DNA of 64,000 nucleotides, taken from contig MNCI01008094.1 in the NCBI GenBank assembly GCA_015680685.1, positions 117,761-181,760 of the forward strand, written 5' to 3'. The notes under the pieces are model-generated. The model saw nothing but the letters and a program-made list of their open reading frames with translations. It was not told the DNA's origin and searched no databases. Source of the stretch: Gnetum montanum (lineage: Eukaryota > Streptophyta > Gnetopsida > Gnetales > Gnetaceae). Shown here one piece after another: positions 46,761 to 59,940 of this stretch (within the stretch, counting starts at the first letter, position 1; every line of letters begins with the position of its first letter). Both the position numbers and the translations under genes were made by a program.

Positions 46761-47990
46761 TTAGCTTAAGGAAGGGTTTCACTTTTTAGATGTTGATCAA
46801 TTGCTTCTTTTTTGGGCTCTTAGGTTTGTAGATTAACATGATCCTAGAGGGAAAGGTTTTGTCAATTATATGAGATCCCCCCCACAATGTTTGGAACTTT
46901 TTTTAGGGGTACGTGCTTGGGGTTCTAGTAGAGAACCTTATCTCCAGGTTGAAATTTTACTTTCCATATTCTAAAGTCATGATGCTTTTTGTTGTACACC
47001 TTGTGCACTTCATTGAAAGATAGGGTGACTAATTGATTTTCATCTAGTACATTTAGGTTGATCAATCTTTCTCTTTGTGCCAAGCCTAGTTCAAGGTCCA
47101 AGTCATAGGCTGTTGAAAGTCTATAGAGTTTAGATTGGACTAGAAGTGTTGGAATTTTTCCATACATCAACTCATAGGGAGAATAGCCTATGGGGAGTTT
47201 CCATGTTGAGCAGTAGGCTTAGAGGGAATCATTGAGTTTTGTGCTCTAGTCTCTACTATATTTGCTTACATTCCTTATTAGGATCTTTATGATCTTCCTA
47301 TTAGTGACTTTTGCTTGATCGTTGGCTTAGGGGTGATAGGGTGTTAATTTATGTTCCACCTCCAAGAATTGCATCAAATTTTGAAAGGTGGCACCTATAA
47401 AATGGGTTTCATGGTCAGAAATTAGTGCATGCGGCACACCAAACCTATTTACAATATGTTGTTATACAAATCAAGCAACAATGGATGATGTATAGTTGAT
47501 GATAGCTACTACTTTTGCCCATTTGGTGCAGTAGTTGATTGCTACAATGATGTATGCCTTTCCATTGGACACCAAGACCCATGAAATCTATGCCCTATAT
47601 ATCAAAGGGCTCTAGTGATTGAATTCACTATTGAGGATCCTCCATCTCACTAACAACATTCATAGGATTGGACAAACTGGTGGGCATCCCTAAAGATTAT
47701 AGGCCAATAGTATCCTGCCATTAGGGTTTTTATGGCTATGCATCTCTCTACATAGTGGCCTTTGCAAGGGCTTTCATGAGCATCCTAGAGAATGTGCAAT
47801 TGGTCTACATTAGGGACACACCAGCAAATCAGGCCATTGGTACACACCTTGTAAAGGAGTCCATTGATTTCCATGAAGTACTTAGCTTGATGAAGAAATT
47901 GTTGTTTCTTCCTAGAGTCCAAATCTTGTGGTCTCCCCTAAGAAGGAAGTTAAGTGAGGATGCCATCATATCATTTTTATTCGATGGGAA
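46761..47990 (-). pseudogene. A2 integrase
   Basis: Minus-strand frames give the zinc domain (CKGHYVERCIAIKTLMAGYY near 47750-47700) and degraded core. The C-terminal region is well preserved: MMYGKIPTLLVQSKLYRLST, DLDLELGLAQRERLINLN and KKHHDFRIWKVKFQPGDKVL (47170-46925), ending near 46760. It parallels the A1 integrase. Confidence 0.75.
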
Positions 47991-48201
47991 CTTAGTTATT
48001 TATTGCTTCTGTAAAGAGGAGTTCATCTAGAAATTGATCAAAGAGCAGGCTCTCCTCCTCTTTGTTATCCCATCTTAATTGAGAGAGATGGTTAGCGACC
48101 ACATTCTCAGTCCCTTTTTGATCTACTATTGTGAGATCAAAATCTTGCAAGATCACGAGCCACCATATGATATAGGAACTCACCATTGGCTTATTCATTA
48201 G

Positions 48202-48970
48202 TGATGAGTGGCGAGGTACCCCTACACTCAACCATATGAATATGAGCATTTCACGCACGATCTAGTCAAACTTCGCAGACGGGCTAGTTGGGGCATCTAG
48301 ATAGTTATCCTTGGGTCACAGTTCACTGTCTTCCCACCTGGACTAGTATTAGCTTTTTCATGTATGGTTTAGTCTAGAGTGGAGTGTATGATGTGTTCCT
48401 ATACTAATGCTACTTCTGAAGAGAATGGAAGATAATATTAACTAAGCTAAGCGATAGAGGGTGAGAGAGAGTCTATGCTAGCCTAAGTGCGATGAGCATC
48501 CGTTTCTTAATCATCCATACACATCCTGAACTTTGTGCACAACTACCACTGGGGTTACCACGCGCATAGCCTAAGTACGCTACTGGGTTACCAAGTAGTC
48601 ACACTTAAATGTTTGTGATTAATTCATACTCATTCCGCGTTACTAGGAGAGTCAAGGGTTGAGAGAGATTAATCATCTAGGAAATCATTTAAACATTTAA
48701 CAATAATTAATTCGTATTTAGCTTAGTCCATATGCTGCAAGGTTTATTAGAAGGTTTGTCTTTATTGCTGTACACAAATGTGTGCTCAGGTACAATTTGC
48801 TCGAGTAGAGATCCGTTCACATTAAGACTCCTACTGTGGGCACATGGAAATTATTCTAACTCTAGAATGGTAAAACTGCTATAGTTTGGCTAAGGGTCTA
48901 AATCTAGATGTAGAAACAAGGGAAAGCTACCTCTTATTTATAGATGTTTCGGTGATATTGCGGCTCATCA
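48202..48970 (-). mobile_element. Solo LTR B2, minus orientation
   Basis: 769 bp with family ends (TGATGAGCCGC start on the minus strand at 48970; ...CCACTCATCA end at 48202). It is flanked by identical ATTAG duplications (48197-48201 and 48971-48975). A TATAAATA box lies near 48935. U3 is short here and carries few GATATC words. It interrupts the A2 RNase H. Confidence 0.92.
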
Positions 48971-49833
48971 ATTAGGAAGTGGATGGCATTATGATCTATG
49001 TGCATAAATACTTTATAACCAAGCACATAATGCCTAAACTTTTTGAGAGCATACAACACTACCATTAATTCCTTCTTATTTGTGGTGTAATTCAACTATG
49101 TACCCAGAATGCTTTAGCTCACATAGTGGATGTAATATGGACATTTCTTATCATCCAACTGTGTAAGCATGGCTCCCAAGGCATAATTAGATGCATCTGT
49201 CATTTTATGAAATGGTCTAGACTAGTTTGGTGCTTGTATAATAAGAGGTTCTATGAGTTTTTTCTTTAATTATTGGAATGCATGTTCACACTCCTTGGTC
49301 CAAATGAATGGATCATCTTTCTTTGTAAGCTTAACCAACAACTTTGCGATCTTAGAGAAATTCTCTATAATTCATCGGTAGTAGCCAATGTGTCCAAGGA
49401 ATGATCAAATGTGTTTGACTATCTTTGGTTGGCGTTTGATTCCTTAGATGAACCTTATCTTTTTTGGGTCTACATCAATCCCTACTTGAGTAATTCTGTG
49501 CCCTAGTACTATGCCATCCTGGATCATTAAATAGCTTTTCTACGAATTGAGCCCAAGGTTTGTTTCAATACATCTTTTTAGTACTTGCTCAAGGTGATTT
49601 AGGGCTTACTCAAATGTAGCCCCATAGGTAGAGAAGTCATCCATAAAGACTTCTACCCCATTACCAATTTGCTATTGAAAAATACTTAGGACTAGGTGTT
49701 GAAATATTGCAGAGGCATTACACAAACTAAACAACATCTTGCAATATGCAAAAGTTCTATAGGGACTCATGAATGTTGTTTTGGCCTGATCTTCTAGCAC
49801 AATCTAGATTTGGTTATAGCCACTATAATCATC

Positions 49834-50620
49834 TGATGAGACGCGATCCGCATAGGCCACGATATCACATCTACTGCGATAACGCATCCCCCGCGATATC
49901 GCGTCTTCCCTACGATATCGCGTACGTGATATCGCAGTCCGCTGCCATATCTATAAAGAAGACACGACACTTCCTTGTTTGGAATCCCAGTTTTAGAGTA
50001 GCAAAGCTCTGGCAGTTTGATCCCTCCAGAGTTAGATTTTTTCCCATGTCTGCCTGCAGTGTGGTGAATGTAATTGTACGGTGTCTTTATTCGAGTGTGT
50101 CGTACTTGGACATGCACATGATCGGTAATAAAGATCGAGATTACTTCATCATTGCAGCATTCACTTTGTCATTTATTTATTTGCTATTTATTTAATGTTA
50201 TTTACTATTTTCTCTGTCTCACCCTTAAACTCCTAGAACGCGGAACGAGTACGACTTGATTACGAGCATTTAAGTGTGACTACTTGGTAGCCCAGTGGCG
50301 TATCTAGGATCTACGCTTGGTAACCCAGTGGCGTATTTGGGATCTGCGCTTGGTAATCCCAATGGTGTACCTAGGACCTATNTTAATATTACTTTCCACT
50401 GCCTTCAGGAGTAGCATAGATTAGGAAACACATCATAAACATCATCTGGACTAAACCATACGTGACATATGCAATACTAGTCCAGGTGGGAAGACAACGA
50501 ACTATGACTTAAGGCTAACTATCTAGGTGTCACATCTAGTCCATCTGCGGAGTTCGACTAGATCACACGTGTGATGCTCATTTCGTATGGTTGAGTGTAG
50601 GGGTACCTCTCCACTCATCA
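49834..50620 (+). mobile_element. Solo LTR B3, plus orientation
   Basis: 787 bp, TGATGAGACG to CCACTCATCA, flanked by identical TCATC duplications (49829-49833 and 50621-50625). U3 holds the perfect palindrome CGCGATATCGCG (49892-49903) and several GATATCGCG relatives with intact CpG. An N lies at 50382. It is inserted in the A2 RT at the FLD-x-YSGYNQ motif that holds the first catalytic Asp. Open frames within it are shadows. Confidence 0.93.
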
Positions 50621-51639
50621 TCATCCAAGAAGCTATTCCCAGATATAGTGTCCAACACTTGGTCCAAAAATGGTAATGGAAAATGATCTTTAAATGATGT
50701 GATATTCAACAACATAAAGTTGATGCAGGCTTGCCACTTGCCACCTTTGTTTGGCATAATTATGAGTGGGCTAACCCACTTACTATCTATGATGGGATGG
50801 ATGAACCTTGGCTTGAGGATTTATTCTATTTCCTCTTTGACAGTCTACATCAACTTAGGGTTTAAGCACCTTTGTGGCTGCCTTCTTAGCTTCATGGCTG
50901 GGTCATTATAGATACAATGTTGGCATATCCATGGGTGAATTACAGTTAGTTTAGGATATGACCAAGCAAAGGCTATTGGCCATTTTTTAACCACCTCCAA
51001 GAACTTGTCTTTTTATTCAGGAGCAAGATTTACATTGATTATAATGAACTTGCCATTTTTTAAAAATGCATACTTCATGCCAATTGGTAGAGTTTTAAAC
51101 TCTAGGGGCTCTAGCTTGAAATTATCAAGGATTTCCAGCTCTTCCCAATAGGTATCATCAACTTCATCATTAGAGAGTTGGTGATGAACTTACTTCATCC
51201 ATGCCCTTGACATAAGCACATGTTAAGCTCTTAGTAGGTTAAATGCATAGTGTGCTACTGTTAGAGTTAGTTGATAGCCACTGGGTTCCCTCCTATTTTT
51301 TAGCTATTGCATACAGGAACCTTTGGATATCAGTTTTATGTGCACATTGGTTGCATGCTTTAATGAATGTAGTTTTAATAGACTAGATTTTCTACACATA
51401 ACTACACCCATTATCACTGTACATGATGCATGGAACTCACTTCTTCTCAAGTTGTCCAAATTCATTTTCCTTGAAATTTTCCAAGGAGAGGTCCTTGATG
51501 CCCATTCAGGCATCAATAGTGCTTAATCATGCATGTCCCATAATGATGGGAAAGTCTCCTTTATAGTTTTCTACCTTGATTACTAGAAAATTGACAAGAT
51601 AGGAAAACCCACAAATTGTAGTCAAAATGTCCTTCACTA

Positions 51640-51985
51640 AGCCCAAAGGGATAGTGATTGACTAGTCTGCCAATTCCAAATGGATATTTCTCTTCTTAAG
51701 AGGTGGTAGCTTCTAGGCCTTGTACATGTCATGGGAGATGAGATTGACACCAGAACCAGAATCAAGAAGATCCTTGCATGGCTCATGTCCAGTGATTTGT
51801 ATGTAAATAAGAGGACTTCCTAGGTCATATGTCTTCATGGGAAGGTTGCTAGCCTTGATCCAATTAGAGACAACATAAGTTAACATCATAGTGCAGATCT
51901 GAGGCGGCTTTTGGTTGGAAGGGCCCTTGAATGTGTTTGGTGTAGAGGTTGAGGGTGCTGAAGATATAGGGTGATCAACCACATT
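51640..51985 (-). pseudogene. A2 aspartic protease
   Basis: MLTYVVSNWIKASNLPMKTY leads to CKDLLDSGSGVNLISHDMYK, with the catalytic DSG intact, unlike A1. GRAWLSTIDA-like sequence follows near 51520 in another frame. Confidence 0.75.
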
Positions 51986-52099
51986 AGGTTATAAGGGTTT
52001 TGGAGGACTATTGGGTTGGAAAAATGGTTGTTTCTTGGTATTTAAACTACTTAGCTAGAAGGTTACTTGTAAATTTATAGCCCTTATAACATTTTGTTG

Positions 52100-54344
52100 C
52101 TACAGCTATGGGAGAATTTTACCTTACATAGATGGAGTAGGAGGTAACTGAGTTGAGGGTGAAGGGATGTGTGTAGATAGATGCAAAGGATGGTAAGGAT
52201 ATGGGGGTTCCCCTCAAGTTGATGGTGAATGAGTTTGATGGTACTATAGAGGATAATAGTGATGTTGGAATGAGGCATGGTTGGCAAAGCCACATGGAGA
52301 AATAGGTTCCTGAACATAGTACCCATATAGATTTGGTTACCTATAAGGGTACTGCTCTCTTGATGGTGGTATTCCCAATGACCGTGGTTGGTGCTATTGC
52401 TGGTATTACTCATACAGTTGTGGTGGAGATCCATTTAGATAGTAAGCTTGTTGTTGTTGGTGGAACTACCTTGAATTGCCTTGTGGATAAGGCAATCATC
52501 TTGGTGCTTGCCTCCATGCTACTCGAGGATTCAATGCGTACACTCTAACTCTTGTAACTATGACACCATAGGGCAACATCCCTTAGGATGGTGATATTGA
52601 CAAATGTCACATCCAACATTATCATTGGAGTCTATCTCCACAACTTCTTCTACTGTAATATCTTTGTCCTGACCTCTTTGGTAGGAAAATTAAGCTTCTT
52701 TCCACCTCCTGTATTCACGATCACTCTTCTACTCTTTGGATTCTTTAGTAATCTTCATAGTAGTTTGGAATTGTTCATCCAAAGAGTCTCATAGTTTATC
52801 AACCTTTTCTAAAACATTAGTAACTAATTTTTGGATGGGCAAGGATTTCTTGTTTACCACCTCATACTGTGATGACTCCTCCTTGTCACAAAATAAAACC
52901 TTCCTTTTCTTGATGGAAGGATTCCTATTATATTCTTCTACATTTTCCCTCTTTTGAAAATCTTCTTCTTCTTTTGGTACCTGCTCAATTAGGCTTTGAA
53001 TATGATGAGCTCTTAGTTTGAACAGTCTCCCTTAGGCATAAACCCCAAGAGTTCTTTTGGTTTCTACTCTAAGCCCATCTATGATGTAGCACAGTTTTTC
53101 CCTTTGAGAATAACCATGGCTAGGGCATCTATGTAAGAGAGAATAATATTTGCTCATGGCAACATCCAAGGGTTCATGTGTTCGTTGTTTCTAGCCTTGG
53201 ATTTTCCTTCTTAGATTAGACACTCTAGAGTACATTTGGTATTTTTCATTAAATAGTTCTAGCATAGTACTCCATTTGCGAATGGATTCTAGTTGCAAGG
53301 ACTGATACCAACTTTCTACCTCTTTGATGAGTGTCCTAAGAAATAACTTCAATTTATGCTAGTCATTTTCTATGTTTTGTAAGTCGCATGCATCGTGAAA
53401 GGCTTGTAGATGGTTTTAAGGATCAAAGTTATATCCCCCCTCAAATCTTGGGATATTGTTCATGTCTAGGCACTTGATTCGAATATCTCTGACATGCCTG
53501 GTAGGAAGTTTTACATCCTCTACAATATTTAACATACTTTGGGTTGCTAGTAAAGGCTCATCATCATCATTATTTCATTGTTGCCAATGATGTCCCTTGT
53601 GATCCCTTGTTTATTGTCGACTTTATGATCACTATTATTGTCTAGCTGTTCACCTCCATGGCTATTGTTCCTTTTGCAAAATTTTTTAGAACTAGAAGAG
53701 GAAGGAGAAGAAGATGCAGATGAAGAGGGAAAAGAGGGAGAAGGATTTCCACCATCATGGTATCTATCAACTCCCCTTTGGTTGTCACAACTAGATTCGT
53801 TAGGTTTCTTATCATCTCTATGCTTGTTGGAGTCCCTGCCTTGATTACCATCTTTACTTGAATCTACATTGTTGATAGTGGACCATAGATTTAGGGCCAC
53901 ACTCTCATCACTAGTAATGAGGGGTGGAGAATTTTCATGTTAAGAGCCCCCAAAGGAAGGATCCTCATTATCATCTTGGTTAAGTAGGAACAAGAGATTG
54001 GTGAACCATTTTTCCTTCATAAACTCATGATGCTTCTCCTAGTGTCGATCCCTCAGGTATTGTGTTTCAGTGGGATGGTAGTCTTGGTAGTCATAATCAT
54101 GCACAACGTACTCCTCTTGAAGGTCTTGGATGCGTAACTTCTCAAGAGTTTGAAGTAGCATCATGGGCTTAAATTAATTGGGAGGCATTACAATGTTGCC
54201 TTCCATATCATGACATCACAGTTGTTCATCCTGGTGTAGGATGAAGGTGAAATCAGGCACATACTCATCTAGATGAGTATATACCACCTTGCACTCTTGA
54301 GAGGGTGGGGGTTTGGCATTATCACACCTATGAGAAGAAGACAT
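52100..54344 (-). pseudogene. A2 Gag
   Basis: It starts with ATG at 54342-54344 (MSSSHRCDNAKPPPSQECK). Then VVYTHLDEYVPDFTFILHQD, KWFTNLLFLLNQDDNEDPSF, a Ser/Pro-rich region (53900-53650), capsid-like sequence and a Cys/His segment CDICQYHHPKGCCPMVS near 52600. This is the Athila-type Gag. Stops occur through the middle. The plus-strand open frames at 52333-52957 and 53638-53844 are shadows. Confidence 0.75.
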
Positions 54345-54479
54345 TTTGCAAAACAAATAGAATATAAGTGTGCTTATGTAATTATATTACATGTTAGAGT
54401 GATGTTGACCTTAGGGTTCATCCAACGATGTTAATGATGTTCACTAATCCTCGTTAGCACACATTTCAAGCTAAAAGAG

Positions 54480-54497
54480 TCCTTGGCAACAACACCA
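54480..54497 (-). promoter_or_regulatory. A2 primer binding site, tRNA-Asp type
   Basis: TGGTGTTGTTGCCAAGGA on the minus strand differs from the Athila-type tRNA-Asp site only by C-to-T and G-to-A changes, all at former CpG or CG-rich positions. It lies one base from the LTR. Confidence 0.75.
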
Positions 54498-54498
54498 A

Positions 54499-55347
54499 TG
54501 ATGAGTGGTGAAAGGTGCCCCTATGCTCAACCATATGAATAATGAAGCATTGACACATGATCTAGTTAAATTCATGAACTCTATAGTTTTTGGTGTACTA
54601 GTTCTCTAGGAAGTAAACTGGGTGTTGAGAACATTCATTGTCTTCCCAAATACACTTGTGAAGCTTAAGGGTATGGTTTAAGTGTAATTGAGGCACATGA
54701 TTTTTATCATTTTATATTTTATGATTTTGGTACTTGAAATAAATAGGATAAAGAATAAAGTAATTTAATGTCTACTTTAATCTAATTCACTAACTATTGT
54801 TTAACTAGTCCTAACATAAGTATTTTGTCCCACTTACTATACACATCTTGAACACATATAACATTGCTAGGTTACCAAATAGTAACCACTACTGGGATTA
54901 CCAAATGTCATATGCATGCTCAAAGTAATCGTACTTATGTATTTACTTAATCACTATTTACCTTATCTCACTTAATTACTTAATTAGATTAATTACTAAG
55001 GAACATTGAATAAATAATGGAAAACATTAAATGCATGAATAAAAAATTTAAGCTATCCAGAATGCTGCAAGGTTTATCAAGAAGTTGGTCTTTATTGCTT
55101 CACACACTATCGTGCTTAGGTACAATAATGCTCGAATAAAGATTTGTACACTCAATGACACCTATTGTAGGGATTTAGGAAAATATTTTAACTTTCAAAT
55201 TTAATAATTGTAAAAGCTTCATTACAACTATGAAAAGATGCCCCTAAACATGGTGGGTTGACACGTATTTATAGGCAAGAATAGAACTTATGTCAATGGG
55301 GTCTAGTTGACGAGGCCTAGTTGACATGGTGAATCCACAACTCATCA
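54499..55347 (-). mobile_element. A2 5' LTR
   Basis: 849 bp, TGATGAGTTGTGGATTCACC (from 55347) to ...CACTCATCA (54499). It has fewer TTGAC-AGGCC units in U3 (55280-55335) than the 3' LTR. R-U5 is nearly collinear with 40677-41400. Confidence 0.8.
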
Positions 55348-56059
55348 CAAAGGGAAGATAGTTGAAAATACATGTATCCATGAAGGGTGGGGGGGACCAA
55401 AAAAACATTAATAATAAACAANATAAACAAAAAATTCAATATACATCACATGCTTAATCACTAAGTAGAAAGCCGTAGAAATAACATAAAAGGAAATGAC
55501 TTTCCAATTTAGGTGAACTTTTTTACAATAGGTTGTTCCAAAAAAAACCATCAACTACCTCTTCAATATCATACTCAAATATAAATTATCATAATCAGCT
55601 AAAAATCATATAACACCAAGGGAATCAATCCTAAAACTAAGTAGGATAAACAACTAACAAAGATATTTCCTTATGGTTTTTGGTTGAAGTTATCAAGTAC
55701 CTAGATAGTAATAGACATGGGTAATTACACATAAATGTTAGTTAATAAATACAAACAAGCACTAATAGGAGTAGTTGATAACAAAAATAGCAAACTAATA
55801 AATTGCAAATAATAATTATCAACTCCACCACCACCTACCAAAGGCATCAAATAAACAAATGAATGAAATGTTCTTACCATGATATGCTAACTAACCATGT
55901 AAGCTGCTAACTAAGAGATACACATAAAAATACTAACGTAGCATAAAAATAGAATCCAAATAAATCCACACATATTCTAATGCTAAATATTCCTAACATG
56001 TTCTACTAATATGTAAAATACATGGGGCGGGGGGTGGGGGATGGACAGAGGGGGAATGT
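55348..56059. other. AT-rich region, no gene seen
   Basis: It includes an N at 55422 and G-rich runs near 55388 and 56025. Nothing recognisable as the 5' half of the interrupted LINE was found. Confidence 0.4.
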
Positions 56060-56880
56060 TGGACCTGAAAAGAAGTTTTATTAATATTAAAACGGTATCA
56101 AGTACATAGACCACAATAAGTCATAGGGAGAATTAAATGGAAACTGAAAAAAATTGGGGATGAGACTCTAGGAAACATCTTCATAAATAATTGTTCATGA
56201 AAAGGGAAAACCCAATTTGGGGAACTACCATATGCAAAGACCAACTCGCCTACTACAAAATAGTGTGACATATATAGAGATGAGGTAGAGAGCACTCAAT
56301 AAAAGATAGAGAGACTCCCATCTAGTGACTCCATTGAAATTTGAGAAGGGAAGCAATGATGTAGAGATTTCTATGAAAGAGTGTTGCTGGAATGTGTGGG
56401 TCTTCCCCAAGGTTGCAAAAGAAGGATCACCTGATGAATATCTATTTTGAACTTTGATGCTTGAGATTGGAGTTGGAAATGAATGAGGTGGAAGATTTGC
56501 AATTTCTCCATCATTGTCAGATGACAAGTATTAGAATAATCAATCCTTTGAAAGATAACATTACATCTATGCTTCTAGATATAATATAAAATAATAGGTC
56601 TAATTACTTTCAACAGACATTTAAAATTATCAGAGGTGGTGGCTAAAAATCTGAATATAATAGCATTTGGAGATAGCTTGCATGATGGAATTACTGTGGA
56701 AACCCATGTCCACACATGCTATGCGAAGGCACAATGCAAAAACACATGAATAAAATTGTCTTTTCCACCTCAAAGAGGGCAGTTGGGACTGTGAATCTTG
56801 AGATGTATGCCAATTGGTAGACCTTGGTGGATGAGACACTAGAGGAAGTACTTAATTTTAGGGAGGGTCAGTAGTTTCCA
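56060..56880 (-). pseudogene. LINE 3' end, second copy
   Basis: A minus-strand Cys/His-rich segment (56839-56700) parallels the one at 39000: HLKIHSPNCP-like, then FMCFCIVPSHSMCGHGF. The 3' UTR resembles 38700-38840 (CCCAATTTGGGG-ACTACC, AAAGACCAACTCGCCTAC, AGAGAGACTCCCATC). The tail at 56060-56100 is T-rich on the plus strand. Confidence 0.55.
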
Positions 56881-58239
56881 AATAATATGTAAAATATGAA
56901 AGGCATGATAATAATACTAATTACTAACTATCATAACATGCACATAATCAAGATATAGAAAGGTACCCAAACTAAGTTATAATAATTAAATATAAAAAAA
57001 CATTAAATCTATTATCTACTATATAAATCAACATAAGTTAGACTAACTAATACAATATCAAAGCTAGGCTAAACTAACAATAAAATATACAATATAACCA
57101 AGCATACTATCTACTTGTTAAACTAATCAATAATAAAAGTTAATGTTAATATATATGTAAATAATACCAAAGCCTATAGCAAAGCATAATCACCTGACAT
57201 GCAAGCACACACACTAAGTATTTGTCAAAGTAATACTTCCAAGCTATAGTCACATCTATGGTACATGTCACTCATTCAACTAAGTGAGTGCATAGGTATA
57301 ATATCTCATAATCATGAATAATATAATGAATAAATATTACATGGTCATACTATTCCAAGGATCTAGCCACATAGTCTCAATATGAAGCATAAACTTCCCA
57401 CACTAAAGCATAAACACATACACTATATCAAAGTACAACATACCACCCATCTGTCATGGACATTTACATAATCATAAACAAAGAAAAAGCATAATAAGAT
57501 CAAATTAAAGAAACTAATAATAACTCAAAGGAAATTAAAAAGTGAGGTGGTATACTTGGTCTTCTTATTTGTGAAATTCTAAAGTATCAAAAGATTTGTA
57601 ATGATGTACTTTAATCTTCAAAGTGATGAATCAAATATTGATTTAGATAATGATTGAAGTACTTGTTGAAGTGAGAAAATGTAATAAAAATTTATTAAAT
57701 GTGAATGAGAAATTATTGGTGGAATTGATGATTATAGAATTATAGAAATGATAAAATAGAGAAAAATGAAAAGAATGAAAATAGCTAAATTTTTGAAGAG
57801 AAATTTGTACATCAAGTTTATTCACTTATTTCAGAATTTTTATAACTTTGCATGTACCTTATATTTATAAAATTAGTTAGGACCACATTAGGGGCTAATG
57901 AAAGTCATTCCCCATAAATAATAATGAATAACATTGATAAAAATGATGAATTGGAATAAAAAACATGTAAATATGCCTATTAAAAGGATCATCACCAAAA
58001 GTTGGTTTTTATTTTTATTATTTCTTTGTATCCTTAATATTAATTTTGGAAAATCCTACTTGAACTAATCTTCTTTGTAAGCAAAGCATCTAGATCATGT
58101 TTTCTTAGTTGATGTTTCTTATATCATTGATTGTTAAAGAGTCGTAGTTTGTACTTGATATGATTCCTCATTATATTTAGCAATTTTCTATGCTTTATCA
58201 ACTATTTATGGGTTATGGACACAAGTTTGGTGATGTAGT
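56881..58239. other. AT-rich region, no gene seen
   Basis: Long A/T tracts and no domain. Open frames of about 60 codons are chance. Confidence 0.4.
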
Positions 58240-59160
58240 TGACCATGTAATTCAACAATGAACTTTGAAGCCAATTCACTATCATCTCAATGGCTCATAT
58301 AATGGGAGATGTCATAGAATTCCTTGTAATAATCATCTACCAATTATTGATCAAATCTTAGTGAGTTTAACCACATACATTTCTTAAGAAAAAGTTTTGG
58401 TATAAATGTTTTTTCAAAATATTGATAAAAGCGGAGCCAATTTGTAATCAAACCTTGAGATCTTAGTCCATTCCACCATGTTGTATCAAGTCTTCTTAAA
58501 TTCAAAGAGACTACTTTCAAATGTTTCTAACTCAATAAATTCAACATGTTAAAATAAATTTTCATGGTATCAAGTCCATCTTTTGTCTTGGCAATAGATC
58601 TAGGGGCTCCGTCATAATGGTTAAGTTTTACTTTCTTTGCATAAACCTAGGTGAAGGATTCTCTTGGTAAATTTTGTCAAGTTAATAACCTTCTTCTTTA
58701 GGTTTCTTTTTTTGGTCTTGTGAAGGAATGTTAGCACCTTGGAGTCTAGTAGTTGGAGATTGATCTCAATACTAATCCCTAAGAAGAAATTGATTTTGGT
58801 ACTAGTCTTAGTGATGTTATAATTAATCTTGGTGATAATCCATAGTGGAAATTGATTTTGATTATGATCTTTGGGTGTATATTAGTTTTGGTTGAGAGGT
58901 TTGCTCAAATGATTAGTTAATTGCTTGATGAAATCTGCAAAGGAATCCATCTTCCCTTGAACTTTAGACCATTTTCATTCCAAAGTATAGAATAATTTCC
59001 TAATTTCTTCAAGCATATCTTGTATGTTTTTCTCAAATCCTTGGTTTTATTGATGGGATTCCTCTTGAACACCTCTAATTTCATTAATTTGTTGTTCCAA
59101 GGCATCCATTCAATCATTGACCTAGCACTTTATCATTCTCCAATACCCTCTTTGGGCTTT
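58240..59160 (-). pseudogene. Ty3/gypsy Gag remnant
   Basis: The minus-strand frame gives a Retrotrans_gag-like core, IAKTKDGLDTMKIYFNML, LRRLDTTWWNGLRSQG and LRFYQYFEKTFIPKLFLKK (58620-58380), with the hallmark WW. Upstream lies a helical N-terminus (LRKTYKICLKKLGNYSILWN, 59117-58920). No other domain of this element is visible. Confidence 0.6.
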
Positions 59161-59697
59161 GGATATTATTAGGTCAAAGAAAGAAGAAAAGGTAATGGTG
59201 CCTTGGTCTTTTTTGGTCCTTTTTTATGGGTTCTACAATAGTTAAGTAATTCTAGAAGAGGTTGGAACTATCATTAATGAATTGATTCTTTCTAGATCCT
59301 TTCATGGAGACTCAATTGGCCATAAGAGATTCTATTCACCTAATAAAATATTCAATCTTTGGGTTTTAATCATACTTTTTCATGTTTTGGTATGACTAAA
59401 TAATGAGTTTTGAAAATAATGTTTGAGTGTTTTTATGCCAAATCTAAGCATTCCATTATGTTTGGAAGCTTCAAATCCATTAGAATAGCTTTTGTTTTGT
59501 TGAAATTGGATACCAAGGTTAAAAATTATGGCATTTTGAAGTTCTAAGAAAATTTTCCATTTCTTAAGACTTCCTAGGAGGTCACCCATCCTAGTATTAC
59601 TCCAAGATGAGTGTACTTAATTACCAATTTTTATTCCCACTACTACTAATAGGTAAGTTTTTCTTGCATTGACAATGTCCTTCGGTTGTCGGGGGAC

Positions 59698-59940
59698 GTA
59701 GGTTTTTTTAGTGCTAGTGGTATCCATGGGCTATTGAAGCAAGCAAGTTTTCCTAGTGCTGATGGTGTTCATGGGCTATTGGAGGAGATAAATTTTCTTA
59801 GCATTGATGGTGTTTACAAGCTATTAGAGAAGGTAGGTTTTCTCGACATTGATGGTATCCATGGGCTATCTAAGGAGGTAGGTTTTTTTGGGCATTGATG
59901 ATGTCTGCAAGCTGCTAGAGTAGGCAGGTTTTCTTGGCAT
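59698..59940 (+). repeat. 45-bp tandem repeat, about 5 copies
   Basis: Units start at 59698, 59743, 59788, 59833 and 59878, each GTAGGTTTTCTTAG(C/T)-then-GATGGTATCCATGGGCTA-like. Read in frame they give 15-residue repeats (VGFFSASGIHGLLKQ, ASFPSADGVHGLLEE). The open frame of 70 codons is a consequence of the 45-bp period; no start context or family supports a protein. Confidence 0.75.

Larger units (their letters stand above)
47991..51200 (-). pseudogene. A2 reverse transcriptase and RNase H, split by two solo LTRs
   Basis: RT blocks read on the minus strand: SKWVSPLIIMPNKGGKWQAC (near 50780), DHFPLPFLDQVLDTISGNSF (near 50650), then solo LTR B3, then YSGYNQIWIVLEDQ (near 49810) and GVEVFMDDFSTYGATFE (near 49640) with intact FMDD. 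RNase H reads MTDASNYALGAMLTQLDD and LNYTTNKKELMVVLYALKKF (49200-49050), then solo LTR B2, then DFDLTIVDQKGTENVVANHL (near 48120). Removing the two solo LTRs restores the order of motifs, but scattered stops remain. Confidence 0.85.
40677..55347 (-). mobile_element. A2: nearly complete Athila-type element with third ORF
   Basis: On the minus strand: 5' LTR 55347-54499, primer site, gag, protease, RT-RNase H, integrase, spacer, internal promoter, third ORF, purine tract, 3' LTR 41584-40677. Total 14.7 kb, of which 1.56 kb is two nested solo LTRs. Flanking pentamers are CAGGG (40672-40676) and CAAAG (55348-55352), differing by two transitions, consistent with a decayed target duplication. Confidence 0.8.

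Noticed and set aside
54503-54503. LTR end placed at CTCA before TCATTGG
   Set aside because: The inverted termini TGATGAG/CTCATCA and the solo LTR duplications place the end at CTCATCA.
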